A DNA stretch of 64,000 nucleotides, taken from Devosia sp. A16 (lineage in GTDB: Bacteria; Pseudomonadota; Alphaproteobacteria; Rhizobiales; Devosiaceae). The DNA lies in the NCBI RefSeq assembly GCF_001402915.1, contig NZ_CP012945.1, positions 3,263,501-3,327,500 of the forward strand. The letters run 5' to 3'. The notes below the pieces were generated by a model. That model did no database searches. It was not told where the DNA came from and saw only the letters and a program-made list of their open reading frames with translations. Both the position numbers and the translations under genes were made by a program. Shown in pieces: positions 17,677 through 26,135 of the stretch; the first letter of the stretch is position 1, and every line of letters begins with the position of its first letter.

Positions 17677-19158
17677 CTAAATCACCCGCTCCGCGCAGAT
17701 CCGATAGCTCTCCGCCCATGGCCGCAGCCGCTCGAACGCCGCACTCGCGGCGAGCACGTCCGTGTCGGCATAGCGTCGTCCGATGATCTGCATGCCGACC
17801 GGCAGACCGTCGACCAGACCTGCGGGGATCGAGGCCGCCGGATGTCCGGTGAAGTTGAGCGGGTAGGTGAGGCACCAGCCGATCCCCTGGTCGACAGCCT
17901 CGCCGTTGACCTCGCGCGGTCCGTGCGTGTTGCCGCCGGTTTCGTTCTTCACCGGAAGGGCGGCGACCGTCGGGGTGATCACCAGGTCGTAAGTGGCGAA
18001 CGCGGCCTGGAACGCATCGTAGATTTCGGTGCGCATCGCCTGGTCGCGGCGGAGGTCCGCCGCCGTCATCGTCTGCCCATAGCTTTCGATCCAGTGCAGA
18101 TATTCGGGCGGAAAGTCGGCGCGATGGTCGGCCAGCAGGTCGAGCCCACCCGCCTTCACCGCCTCGAGTGTTCCGAGGTTCAGCGGCATCATCAGCCGCA
18201 GCCACAGATCGCTGAGCTCGCGCTGCGAGTGGCGAATGCCGAGCTTTATCTCCTCGACTTGCGCGCCGGCCTCGCGAAACGCACCGACTGCCCGCTGCAC
18301 CGTCTCCGCCACCCGCGGGTCCACCGGGAACACGTCGAGGTTGGGGCTGTAGCCGATGCGGAACCCCTTGATCGACGTGTTGAGGGCGCCGAGATAGTCG
18401 ACCGTCTCGTCGAGACTCAGCGGATCGCGCGGATCGTAGCCGCCGAGCACGCTCATCGCCAATGCCGCGTCCTCGACCGTTCGGGTGATCGGCCCTTCGA
18501 ACACATAGGGCAGGTCGCCGGCGAAGGCGTTGGGGCGCATCACCACCGGCACCCGTCCGAAGGCCGGCTTGTAGCCATAGACGCCGCACCAGGCCGCCGG
18601 AATGCGGATCGAGCCACCGGCATCGGTGCCCTCGGCGATCGACACCAGTCCGTCGGCGACGATCGCCGCGCTGCCGCCCGACGAGCCACCGGGGTTGCGT
18701 GTGGTGTCGAAAGGGTTGCCGGTCGGCCCGAACAGGTAGTTGTCGGTCACCCCGCGTAACCCCATCACCGGGGCGTTGGTCTTGCCCACGAGAATGGCGC
18801 CGCCCTTTTCGATCCGCTCGGCGAATGGGCAGTGGAACTGCGCGATATTGTCTTTGAGCGCCCGCACCCCGCCGAACGTGGTCGGCCAGCCCGGCTTGAA
18901 GTCGAACAGGTCCTTGATCGCCGCCGGCACGCCATGCAGCGGCGGCAACGCCTCGCCGCGCATCACCGCCGCCTCGGCGGCCTTGGCCTCGCGGCGGGCG
19001 TCGTCGAAGCCGAGATAGATCAGCGCATTGAGGCTCGGATTGCGGGCCTCGATGCGCGCGATGGTCGCCTCCATGACTTCGACCGGCGAGACCTCGCGCC
19101 TGCGGATGCGTCGCGCTACCTCGGTCGCGCTCAGGTAGGAAAACTCGTTCGTCGCCAT
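17677..19158 (-). CDS. Amidase (amidase-signature family)
   Basis: A 493-residue hydrolase of the amidase-signature family, cutting C-N amide bonds. The catalytic Ser-cisSer-Lys triad is visible: Lys in AAIKDLF, Ser in GGSSGGSAA and the nucleophile Ser in DAGGSIRIPA. Length is typical for the stand-alone enzymes. The substrate cannot be told from sequence; it has no GatB/GatC neighbour, so it is unlikely to be GatA. It diverges from the ThuA-aldo/keto reductase pair, with 163 bp between, and may share regulation with them. Confidence 0.9.
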   Translation of the reverse strand: MATNEFSYLSATEVARRIRRREVSPVEVMEATIARIEARNPSLNALIYLGFDDARREAKAAEAAVMRGEALPPLHGVPAAIKDLFDFKPGWPTTFGGVRALKDNIAQFHCPFAERIEKGGAILVGKTNAPVMGLRGVTDNYLFGPTGNPFDTTRNPGGSSGGSAAIVADGLVSIAEGTDAGGSIRIPAAWCGVYGYKPAFGRVPVVMRPNAFAGDLPYVFEGPITRTVEDAALAMSVLGGYDPRDPLSLDETVDYLGALNTSIKGFRIGYSPNLDVFPVDPRVAETVQRAVGAFREAGAQVEEIKLGIRHSQRELSDLWLRLMMPLNLGTLEAVKAGGLDLLADHRADFPPEYLHWIESYGQTMTAADLRRDQAMRTEIYDAFQAAFATYDLVITPTVAALPVKNETGGNTHGPREVNGEAVDQGIGWCLTYPLNFTGHPAASIPAGLVDGLPVGMQIIGRRYADTDVLAASAAFERLRPWAESYRICAERVI

Positions 19159-19321
19159 TCACTGTCCCCCCTCTTGCTATCGGGGGAATACTCGGCAGGA
19201 AGCGCCTCGCGCACAATGCACCCTTCGGCGGGGAACCTTGCGCTACCATACCAATTCCTGCTTGCCTTAACCCGCTGCTTTTGTTCAGGTCCACGGCCGG
19301 TTGCGGCGAGGGAAGAGGATC

Positions 19322-19963
19322 ATGAAGACAGCATTGGTCGTTTGGGGCGGGCTCGAACTGCACGAGCCGGAAAAAGGCGCGCATATCGTGCGCGAGATCC
19401 TCGAGGGCGAGGGTTTTTCGGTCGACGTCACCAGCGACTACACCGCGCTCGGGGCTGACAATGTCGGCTCCTACGACCTGGTCGTGCCGCAGATCACCGG
19501 CGGCGAACTCGACCGCGAGAACTCCATTCGCTTCTGTGCCGCCATCGAAGCGGGCACCGGGCTGGCCGGCTTCCACCACGCGCTCGCCACCAGCTTTCCC
19601 GGCAATGCGCGGATGCGCTTTCTGGGCGGCTGCACCTTTGCCACCCACCCGGGCGATATCATCAGCTACCGGGTGGATTCGAAGGTGACCGACGACCCGA
19701 TCATGGCCGGCATCAAGAGCTTCGAGCACACTTCGGAGCAGTACTACTTGCATGTCGACCCCACCGTTGAGGTGCTGGCGACCACCACTTTCTCGGGCGA
19801 GCACGCCTTCTGGAAAAAGGGCGCCGAGATGCCGGTGGTCTATAAATCGGCTTACGGCAACGGCCGCGTCTTCTACACCGCGCTCGGCCACAAGCCGGCC
19901 GAACTCGACAAGCCCGAGATCAAGACCATCCTGCATCGGGGGCTGCTGTGGGCGGCGCGTTGA
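19322..19963 (+). CDS. ThuA-like family protein
   Basis: A 213-residue member of the ThuA-like (trehalose utilisation) family, which has a class I glutamine amidotransferase-like fold. Recognisable segments are VVPQITGGEL, GLAGFHHAL and GNGRVFYTALGHKP. The biochemical role of the family is not well settled; members sit among sugar oxidoreductase genes. ATG at 19322 has an AGAGGA site. The next gene starts 16 bp before its stop. Confidence 0.85.
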   Translation: MKTALVVWGGLELHEPEKGAHIVREILEGEGFSVDVTSDYTALGADNVGSYDLVVPQITGGELDRENSIRFCAAIEAGTGLAGFHHALATSFPGNARMRFLGGCTFATHPGDIISYRVDSKVTDDPIMAGIKSFEHTSEQYYLHVDPTVEVLATTTFSGEHAFWKKGAEMPVVYKSAYGNGRVFYTALGHKPAELDKPEIKTILHRGLLWAAR

Positions 19964-20988
19964 TCCCCTCCCGTCCGGTCGGCGCTACCGGCCTCGACAT
20001 CAGCCGCATTGGCTTTGGCGGCGCTCCTCTGGGTGATCTGAAGCGCGCCCCAACCGATGCCGGGGCCCGCGAGGTGCTGCAGGCCGCGTGGGATGCCGGC
20101 ATCCGTTACTTCGACACCGCCCCATTCTACGGCGCGGGCCTGTCAGAGCGCCGGATCGGCGACTTCCTGCGTGACAAGCCCAAGGACAGCTACGTGCTGT
20201 CGACCAAGGTCGGCCGCCTGCTGATCCCTGATCGCGCCTTCGCCATGGAACGCTATGGCGACCCGCGCGCCATGCCGTTCCGGCCGAAGTTCGACTTCAC
20301 CTATGACGGGGTGATGCGAAGCTACGACAATTCGCTGCAGCGGCTCGGGCTCGAAAGCATCGATATCCTGTTTCTCCACGACATCGGCGCCTTCAGCCAG
20401 AAAGAACGGCACGCCGAGGCCATGGCGCAGGTGCTCGACGGCGGCGGCATCCGCGCGCTCGAGGAACTGCGGGCTGCCGGCGCAGTGAAAGCCATCGGGG
20501 CAGGGGTGAACGAGTGGCAGATCATCGACGAGCTGATGAACCATGCCCGCTTCGACATTTTCCTCCTCGCCAATCGCTACACCCTGCTCGACCAGCAGGT
20601 GATCGACACTCTGCTGCCGCGCGTCGAACGCGAGGGCGTGGCGATCGTCGACGGTGCGCCGCTCAACAGCGGCATCCTTGCCACCGGGCCAATCCCCAAC
20701 GCCGTCTATGACTATGCGCAGGCGAGCCCCGAGATGATCGAGAAGACCAGGCGCATCGAGGAGCTGTGCCGCAAGCATGGCACCACGCTGATCCGCGCGG
20801 CGCTCAACTTCCCGCTCGGACATCCGGCGATCACCTCGATCATCCCCGGCTTCTCCAATGTCGCGGAGTTCAACGACAACCTCGTCGGCTATCGCAAACC
20901 CATTCCCGATGCGCTCTGGGCCGAGCTCAGGGCGGCGGGCCTGCTGCATCCGAACGCGCCTGGTCCCGTTACCCCGATATTGGCGTAA
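19948..20988 (+). CDS. Aldo/keto reductase
   Basis: A 346-residue aldo/keto reductase, probably a sugar dehydrogenase of the L-fucose / D-threo-aldose 1-dehydrogenase type. Catalytic residues are seen as Asp and Tyr in YFDTAPFYG, Lys in LSTKVGR and His in LFLHDIG; IPGFSN in the C-terminal cofactor region replaces the usual IPG motif. The start is GTG, inside the thuA-like gene, so the two are coupled. With ThuA this suggests keto-sugar metabolism (inference). Confidence 0.88.
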   Translation: MGGALIPSRPVGATGLDISRIGFGGAPLGDLKRAPTDAGAREVLQAAWDAGIRYFDTAPFYGAGLSERRIGDFLRDKPKDSYVLSTKVGRLLIPDRAFAMERYGDPRAMPFRPKFDFTYDGVMRSYDNSLQRLGLESIDILFLHDIGAFSQKERHAEAMAQVLDGGGIRALEELRAAGAVKAIGAGVNEWQIIDELMNHARFDIFLLANRYTLLDQQVIDTLLPRVEREGVAIVDGAPLNSGILATGPIPNAVYDYAQASPEMIEKTRRIEELCRKHGTTLIRAALNFPLGHPAITSIIPGFSNVAEFNDNLVGYRKPIPDALWAELRAAGLLHPNAPGPVTPILA

Positions 20989-21025
20989 GCTTACGTCTCA
21001 GCTCCAACTCACCCGGGAGGCCCCC

Positions 21026-21700
21026 ATGGGCGAACGTATCAAACTCACTGCGTCCGATGGTTTCGTCCTCAATGCCTATCGGGCCGCTCCGGATGGCAAG
21101 CCGCGTGGCGGCGTGGTGCTGATCCAGGAGGTATGGGGGCTCAACAACTGGGTGCGCAGCGTCGCCGATCGCTGGGCCCGTCACGGCTACCTGACCATCG
21201 CCCCCGCCATGTTCGATCGGGCCGAGTATGGCTTCGAGAGCGAGAACTATGCCCCGGATCACTTTGCGGTGGTCGGGGAGTTGATGAAGAAGTTCTCGAT
21301 GGATACGGCCATGACGGACGTCGAAGCTGCCATCGGGGCTGCCTCCGCGGCCGGCAAGGTCGGCATCACCGGCTATTGCTTCGGTGGCCGCGTGAGCTGG
21401 GTCGCGGCCAGCAAACTGGCCGGCCTCAGCGCCGCCTCGGGCTACTATGGCGGCGGTGTGCCGAACTACATCGAGCTGACCCCAAAGGTGCCGATCGAGA
21501 TGCATTTCGGTGACAGGGACCAGGGCATTCCGCTCGAGCAGATCGAGCAGCTGAAGGCGCGGCATCCCGAAGCCGACATCTACGTCTACAACGGCGACCA
21601 CGGCTTCTGTAACAGCGACCGGCCCGACAAGTTCGACGAGGCCTCCTGCACCAAGGCCTCGGTGCGCTCGCTGGAGTTCTTCCATAAGCACCTCGGCTGA
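21026..21700 (+). CDS. Dienelactone hydrolase family protein
   Basis: A 224-residue alpha/beta hydrolase of the dienelactone hydrolase family. The Cys nucleophile is in GYCFGGRVSW, the Asp in FGDRDQGIP and the His in NGDHGFCN, the usual Cys-Asp-His triad. ATG at 21026 follows GGGAGG, 37 bp after the aldo/keto reductase, so it is probably in that operon. Actual substrate unknown; few genomic members act on dienelactone itself. Confidence 0.9.
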   Translation: MGERIKLTASDGFVLNAYRAAPDGKPRGGVVLIQEVWGLNNWVRSVADRWARHGYLTIAPAMFDRAEYGFESENYAPDHFAVVGELMKKFSMDTAMTDVEAAIGAASAAGKVGITGYCFGGRVSWVAASKLAGLSAASGYYGGGVPNYIELTPKVPIEMHFGDRDQGIPLEQIEQLKARHPEADIYVYNGDHGFCNSDRPDKFDEASCTKASVRSLEFFHKHLG

Positions 21701-21734
21701 GCTCGCTCATCACCTCGCCTATCTCGAGGCGGCG

Positions 21735-22106
21735 GTGGCCGATGCACGGGCCGCCATGCTGTCGCGCAAAAAGGCGATGCTTGCAGCATACCTGGTCGAT
21801 GCCTATGCCGACCGGCTGTTTGCGGCGCGAGCCGAGCCGGCCGCCGACGTGCTGGAGTTTCGCCAGGGGCTGGCCCGCGCCAGCGCGGCGCTGGCTGCGA
21901 TCTTCGATCTTGTCGCCGGCCGCACCGAACTCCTCACCGAGCCCGTCGAGGTGCCGCTTGCCGACTACGGCAAGCTCGGCGTCGAGGACTTCATGGTCAG
22001 CCTTTACAACGGCCACGCCGTGCAGCGGCTGCGCATTGTGGGCCCCGATGGCGGCCGGCAGGATGTGCATGAGGTGCTGGCTGCGGCGGTGGCGGCGCTT
22101 CGGTAG
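21735..22106 (+). CDS. Small helical protein of unknown function
   Basis: A 123-residue, Ala/Leu-rich, predicted mostly helical protein from a GTG start. I do not recognise it. The same frame reads upstream through plausible helix (AELAHHLAYLEAAV) into the last bases of the dienelactone hydrolase gene with no ATG, GTG or TTG. The true start may therefore be non-canonical, or a small indel may have detached it. The GTG has no strong ribosome site, and translational coupling to the gene before is likely. Confidence 0.5.
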   Translation: MADARAAMLSRKKAMLAAYLVDAYADRLFAARAEPAADVLEFRQGLARASAALAAIFDLVAGRTELLTEPVEVPLADYGKLGVEDFMVSLYNGHAVQRLRIVGPDGGRQDVHEVLAAAVAALR

Positions 22107-22238
22107 ACGACGACGCGCCGGATCGTTTCCCGAAAGCTGATTGGGCTCTGATCCACCGACACCGAGTATGGGGTGATCGCAGCGGGAACCGCGGCGCAGC
22201 ACTTTCGATTGGTGGTTCTGCTCCGCGTGAGACCTGAC

Positions 22239-22799
22239 CTACCGTTTCATCGCCTCCAGCAGCTCCAGCAGTTTCTGGGTCGTCTGCCAGCTGCGGATGG
22301 TCATCGATTTGTAGAGCGGCGACTCCATGATCTTGCTGAGCCGGCTCTTCGTTCGCTCGGCGCTGAGCCGCTGCGAGTAGATCATCCCTTCGCCCGGCCA
22401 CACCTTGTCGACGCCGTCACGCGGTTTGAACAGCGCAAACGCCTCGTCGCGGTCGATGTCCATCAGGAAGATCGCATCGCTATGGTAGGTGTCGGCCGCC
22501 TCGCCGAACCCCTTGGGTCGCGTCTCTACGATCGCCTTCAATTGCGCGTGGCTGAGCACCAGCACCTTGACCAGCTCGTCGTCGAGCTTGAACTTTGCCA
22601 TCAGCCCTTCTTCGATCCTGCGCGCAATGGTCGACGCGGCGAGGCCCGAGCGGAAGATGGCGTTGCCCGAGGCGATGTAGGTCGAGACGTCCTCGAGCCC
22701 GATCTCCTCGAGCAGGGTCTTCAGCCCTGCCATCGGCACCTTGTTCTTGCCGCCGACATTGATGCCGCGCAGCAGCGCCAGGTACGTCGTTGTCGCCAT
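22239..22799 (-). CDS. DUF1697 family protein
   Basis: A 186-residue protein of the DUF1697 family, recognised by LALLRGINVGGKNKVPMAGLK near the N-terminus and the TYIASGNAIF and TIRSWQTTQKL segments. Function is not established. ATG at 22799 has GGAGG before it; the longer frame runs back through the gcrA terminator and into gcrA. It follows gcrA on the same strand but after a terminator, so it may have its own promoter. Confidence 0.88.
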   Translation of the reverse strand: MATTTYLALLRGINVGGKNKVPMAGLKTLLEEIGLEDVSTYIASGNAIFRSGLAASTIARRIEEGLMAKFKLDDELVKVLVLSHAQLKAIVETRPKGFGEAADTYHSDAIFLMDIDRDEAFALFKPRDGVDKVWPGEGMIYSQRLSAERTKSRLSKIMESPLYKSMTIRSWQTTQKLLELLEAMKR

Positions 22800-22827
22800 C
22801 CCGTCCTCCCCGTGCTTGAAACGACAA

Positions 22828-22849
22828 AGGCCGGGATCGCTCCCGGCCT
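22828..22849 (-). terminator. Intrinsic terminator of gcrA
   Basis: A perfect 9-bp stem (AGGCCGGGA/TCCCGGCCT) with a 4-base loop, followed on the minus strand by TTGTCGTTTC, about 20 bp after the gcrA stop. Confidence 0.75.
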
Positions 22850-22870
22850 CCGCAAAAATCTCTATCAAGC

Positions 22871-23440
22871 TCAGCGCTTCTTCTTGTCGATCTGGTGGTA
22901 GGCCCGGCGCGAGTGGAACTCGCAATAGGGTTTGCCCTCGTTCGAGTGCTGGCCGCAGAAGTAGAAGTCCGGGGTCAGCGGGTCGCCGATCGGCCACTTG
23001 CAGGTGTGCTCGCTGAGCTGCAGCAGGGTCAGCCGCTGCTCGACCGGGATGAAGAGCTCGGCCGCCTGCGGCGCCATCTCCATCTCGACCGCGAATTCTT
23101 CTTCCATCTTCAGCGCCGTGGCGCCGTGGATGGCGCCGCCGCCACCCCCACCGCTCCCGACATTCATCGAGTTGCGGGTCTTCATCACCGTGCCCAGCCC
23201 GCTCGACCGCGAGGTGCTGGCAGGCGAGGAGACGCGGCGGGCGGCCGGACGCGGTGCACTGCGCACCCGTGGGGTCGACGTCGCCGGCTTGGCACGGCCG
23301 CTGAGCTTCAGCCGATGCACCTTGCCGATCACCGCGTTACGGGTCACACCTTCGCCCAATACGCCCGCGATCTGACTGGCGCTCAGCCCCTCAAGCCAAA
23401 GTTTCTTGAGCAGCTCGACGCGTTCTTCAGTCCAGCCCAT
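22871..23440 (-). CDS. gcrA: GcrA cell cycle regulator
   Basis: A 189-residue GcrA-family protein, the alphaproteobacterial sigma70-linked cell-cycle regulator that acts with CcrM methylation at GANTC. The N-terminal helix-turn-helix starts MGWTEERVELLKKLWLEG and includes RNAVIGKVHRL. A low-complexity linker of about 50 residues (Ser/Arg/Gly, with a run of six Gly) precedes the sigma-binding C-terminus with CKWPIGDP, FYFCGQ and YCEFHSRRAY. ATG at 23440 has TAGGAG. Four GANTC sites lie just upstream. Confidence 0.95.
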   Translation of the reverse strand: MGWTEERVELLKKLWLEGLSASQIAGVLGEGVTRNAVIGKVHRLKLSGRAKPATSTPRVRSAPRPAARRVSSPASTSRSSGLGTVMKTRNSMNVGSGGGGGGAIHGATALKMEEEFAVEMEMAPQAAELFIPVEQRLTLLQLSEHTCKWPIGDPLTPDFYFCGQHSNEGKPYCEFHSRRAYHQIDKKKR

Positions 23441-23469
23441 CAACTATCCGCTCCTAAACCGCCATTCAG

Positions 23470-23613
23470 GACTCTGACAGACTCCTCAGCCGTGCCGTTG
23501 CCTCAGCAACAGCCCGATACGCTACGCATCGTAGGTCTGATGGGTCCGCCACACGAGATATCGTGTCCCAATGCCTTGATACTACACGGGTCGCGGAATC
23601 CGGTGCAAGAGTC
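23470..23613. promoter_or_regulatory. Cluster of GANTC methylation sites upstream of gcrA
   Basis: GACTC at 23470 and 23480, GAATC at 23596 and GAGTC at 23609 all fall in the first 175 bp upstream of gcrA. CcrM-methylated GANTC sites regulate cell-cycle promoters in alphaproteobacteria, so these may couple gcrA transcription to replication. Confidence 0.5.
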
Positions 23614-23708
23614 GCTGCCGTTTTACACGGGGAAAAAGCGTCTGCAATTTGGCGGTGCTCGGAAGCCGGTTCAAATCAGGCACTTGAGGGCCGCGAGCCC
23701 CGTTTCCG

Positions 23709-23785
23709 TTGACTTAACTACTCTACAAAGGCATATGGAGAGCCTGCAACGCGCCGCAATTTCGCAGCGCGTTTTTGGTTTTTGT
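23709..23785 (+). terminator. Promoter-like and terminator sequence in the gcrA-argD gap
   Basis: The 393-bp gap between gcrA and argD has no gene I can support. TTGACT (23709) and CATATG (23732) are 17 bp apart. At 23749-23772 ACGCGC/GCGCGT and GC/GC form a hairpin followed by TTTTGGTTTTT: an intrinsic terminator shape on the plus strand, before argD. A further 6-bp hairpin (ACACGA/TCGTGT) is at 23551-23566. It could end a small RNA from this gap or attenuate argD. Confidence 0.5.
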
Positions 23786-23833
23786 GGGGCTTTTGCAACA
23801 GTCCCGAAACGAGCCCGTGAAAGGGGTGCGAAG

Positions 23834-25030
23834 ATGTCTGCGCTGTACGGTACGTATGCCCGGTCCGACCTCGCTTTTGAGCGGGGCGAGGGCGTGCGAT
23901 TGTTCGCGCAGGACGGCACGCCTTACCTCGATTTCCACGCCGGCGTGGCGGTCAACGCGCTGGGCCACGGCGACCCGCACATGGTCGCAGCGCTGAAGGC
24001 GGCGGCCGAGAAGGTCTGGCACACCGCCAATACCTTCACCATTCCCGAACAGGAACGGCTGGGCCAGCGGCTGGTCGACAACACCTTCGCCGATGCCTGC
24101 TTCTTCACCAACTCGGGCACCGAGGCGGTGGAGTGCGCGGTCAAGACCGCCCGGCACTATTTCTGGGCCAAGGGCGAGACGGACCGCTACGAGATCATCG
24201 CCTTCACCGGCTCGTTCCATGGCCGCACCATGGGGATGATCGCCGCCTCGGGCAACGAGCATTATCTCGAGGGCTTCGGCCCGCCGCTCGCCGGCTTCAA
24301 GCACCTGGCGCCGGGCGACCTCAAGGCCGTCGAAGCCGCCGTCACGCCCAAGACCTGCGCCATCCTGATCGAACCGGTGCAGGGCGAGGGCGGCGTCACC
24401 GCCATGACCCCGGAATACATGCGGGGGCTCCGCGCGCTCTGCGACAAGCACGGCATGCTGCTGATCCTCGACGAAGTGCAGTGCGGCTACGGCCGGACCG
24501 GCAAGTTTTTCGCCTATGAATGGAGCGGCATCGAGCCCGACATCATGGCCGTCGCCAAGGGCATCGGCGCCGGCTTCCCGCTTGGAGCCTGCCTTGCCAA
24601 GGATGAGGTGGCGAAATCGATGATCCCGGGAACGCACGGCTCGACTTATGGCGGCAACCCGCTGGCCTCGGCGATGGGCAATGCGGTGCTCGACCGCATG
24701 CTGGCGCCCGGCTTCTTCGTCCACGTCGAAAAGATGGGGCAGCGGCTCAACTGGCACCTGCAGCAGCTGGCGCAGCGCTTCCCCAACCAGGTGCTGGAGC
24801 TGCGCGGCAAGGGCCTGCTCGCCGGCATTCGCATCGCCTCGCCGGTGCGCGACGTGGCGGCACGGCTGCGCGACGAGCACCACATGCTGGCCATGACTGC
24901 CAACGAGAACGTGCTGCGCCTGTTGCCGCCGTTGGTGGTGACCGAAGCCGATATCGAGGAGGCCATGGGCAAACTCGCGGCCGTCTTCGAGGCCATCGAG
25001 GCTGAGACGCCCGGCAAGGCGACAGCCTGA
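23834..25030 (+). CDS. argD: Acetylornithine aminotransferase
   Basis: A 398-residue class III PLP aminotransferase making N-acetylornithine in arginine synthesis. Seen are [14 protein letters not shown], the PLP-Asp in [14 protein letters not shown] and the Schiff-base Lys in [13 protein letters not shown]. The ATG at 23834 has AAGGGG about 10 bp before it. The frame is open far upstream, but those codons do not read as family protein. It is followed by argF, giving the argDF(-hslO) order common in alphaproteobacteria. Confidence 0.95.
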   Translation: MSALYGTYARSDLAFERGEGVRLFAQDGTPYLDFHAGVAVNALGHGDPHMVAALKAAAEKVWHTANTFTIPEQERLGQRLVDNTFADACFFTNSGTEAVECAVKTARHYFWAKGETDRYEIIAFTGSFHGRTMGMIAASGNEHYLEGFGPPLAGFKHLAPGDLKAVEAAVTPKTCAILIEPVQGEGGVTAMTPEYMRGLRALCDKHGMLLILDEVQCGYGRTGKFFAYEWSGIEPDIMAVAKGIGAGFPLGACLAKDEVAKSMIPGTHGSTYGGNPLASAMGNAVLDRMLAPGFFVHVEKMGQRLNWHLQQLAQRFPNQVLELRGKGLLAGIRIASPVRDVAARLRDEHHMLAMTANENVLRLLPPLVVTEADIEEAMGKLAAVFEAIEAETPGKATA

Positions 25031-25109
25031 CCCATTCACGGCACGCGATCTGGAGGGCGGGAGACAGCAGCTCCCGCTCGGCGCGTTCCGAAAAGGAGAG
25101 GTCCCAAAA

Positions 25110-26045
25110 ATGACCGCTACCCCACCTAGGCACTTCCTCAACCTCGACGATTTCGATGCCACGACCCTGCGCGGCATGCTCAGCCAGGCCGTCGAGCTCA
25201 AGGACCGACTGAAAAAGGGCGATCGACCGCAGCTCCTCAAGGACAAGGTGCTGGCGATGATCTTCGAGCGCCAGTCCACGCGCACCCGCGTCAGCTTCGA
25301 TGTCGGCATGCGCCAGCTCGGCGGCGAGACCATCTTCCTCACCGGCCAGGAGATGCAGCTGAGCCGTGAAGAGACGCTCGCCGACACCGCCAAGGTGATG
25401 TCGCGCTATGTCGATGCGATCATGATCCGCATCCTCACCCACCAGGATCTGCTCGATCTGGCCGAGGCCGCGACCGTGCCGGTGATCAACGGTCTGACCC
25501 GCCGTGCCCATCCCTGCCAGGTGATGGCCGATGTGATGACATTCGAAGAGCACCGCGGCAACATCAAGGGCGCCAAAGTCGCCTGGGTCGGCGACAGCAA
25601 CAACGTGCTGGCCAGCTGGGTGAACGCCGCCGAACTGTTCGGTGCCGAGCTCACCATCGCGGTGCCTGAGGAATATTCCCCTGAAAAGGACTTGCTTGCC
25701 GATATCAAGAAGGCCGGCTCCGCCGTCAGGCTGATCGAGGATCCCGAGGAAGCGGTGCGCGGCGCCGACCTCGTCATCACCGATACCTGGGTATCGATGG
25801 GCGACACCGACGCGGCCGAGCGTCGCCGGGCCTTGAAACCCTACCAGGTGAATACCCAATTGATGGGCTTGGCCAACAAGGACGCGCTGTTCATGCACTG
25901 CCTTCCGGCCCATCGCGGCGACGAGGTGACCGACGAGGTCATAGACGGGCCGCAATCGGTGGTCTTTGATGAAGCCGAAAACCGGCTTCACGCCCAGAAG
26001 GCGATCCTGTGCTGGGCACTGGGTCAGGACCGGCAGAACATCTAG
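25110..26045 (+). CDS. argF: Ornithine carbamoyltransferase
   Basis: A 311-residue enzyme joining carbamoyl phosphate and ornithine to citrulline. The carbamoyl-phosphate site [13 protein letters not shown] and HPCQVMAD, and the ornithine-site [16 protein letters not shown] with catalytic Cys, are intact; length is standard for a catabolic/anabolic OTCase. AAAGGAGAG precedes the ATG. It lies 79 bp after argD, with a small GGGAG/CTCCC hairpin between. Confidence 0.96.
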   Translation: MTATPPRHFLNLDDFDATTLRGMLSQAVELKDRLKKGDRPQLLKDKVLAMIFERQSTRTRVSFDVGMRQLGGETIFLTGQEMQLSREETLADTAKVMSRYVDAIMIRILTHQDLLDLAEAATVPVINGLTRRAHPCQVMADVMTFEEHRGNIKGAKVAWVGDSNNVLASWVNAAELFGAELTIAVPEEYSPEKDLLADIKKAGSAVRLIEDPEEAVRGADLVITDTWVSMGDTDAAERRRALKPYQVNTQLMGLANKDALFMHCLPAHRGDEVTDEVIDGPQSVVFDEAENRLHAQKAILCWALGQDRQNI

Positions 26046-26080
26046 CGTTCTGCGACACTGTTATGCGCGACACGAACCAG

Positions 26081-26132
26081 CGCGGGACCCCGTTCCGATA
26101 GGACCGGGGTTGTTCCCGCGAGATCGGATTTT
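26081..26132 (+). terminator. Long hairpin between argF and hslO
   Basis: CGCGGGA/TCCCGCG (26081-26087, 26114-26120) and the inner CCCCG/CGGGG form a stem of about 12 bp, then AGATCGGATTTTT follows, just before the hslO ATG at 26136. It may terminate argF transcripts or act in the hslO leader. Confidence 0.5.
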
Positions 26133-26135
26133 TGG

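Noticed and set aside
17423-19936. An 837-codon open frame in another frame of the amidase gene
   Set aside because: It crosses the 27-bp palindrome and the ThuA-like gene on the opposite strand, and its product has no domain. The amidase frame is clearly real.
23665-23700. A tRNA T-arm-like sequence (GCCGGTTCAAAT)
   Set aside because: The stem has a mismatch, and no acceptor, D or anticodon arms can be folded around it.
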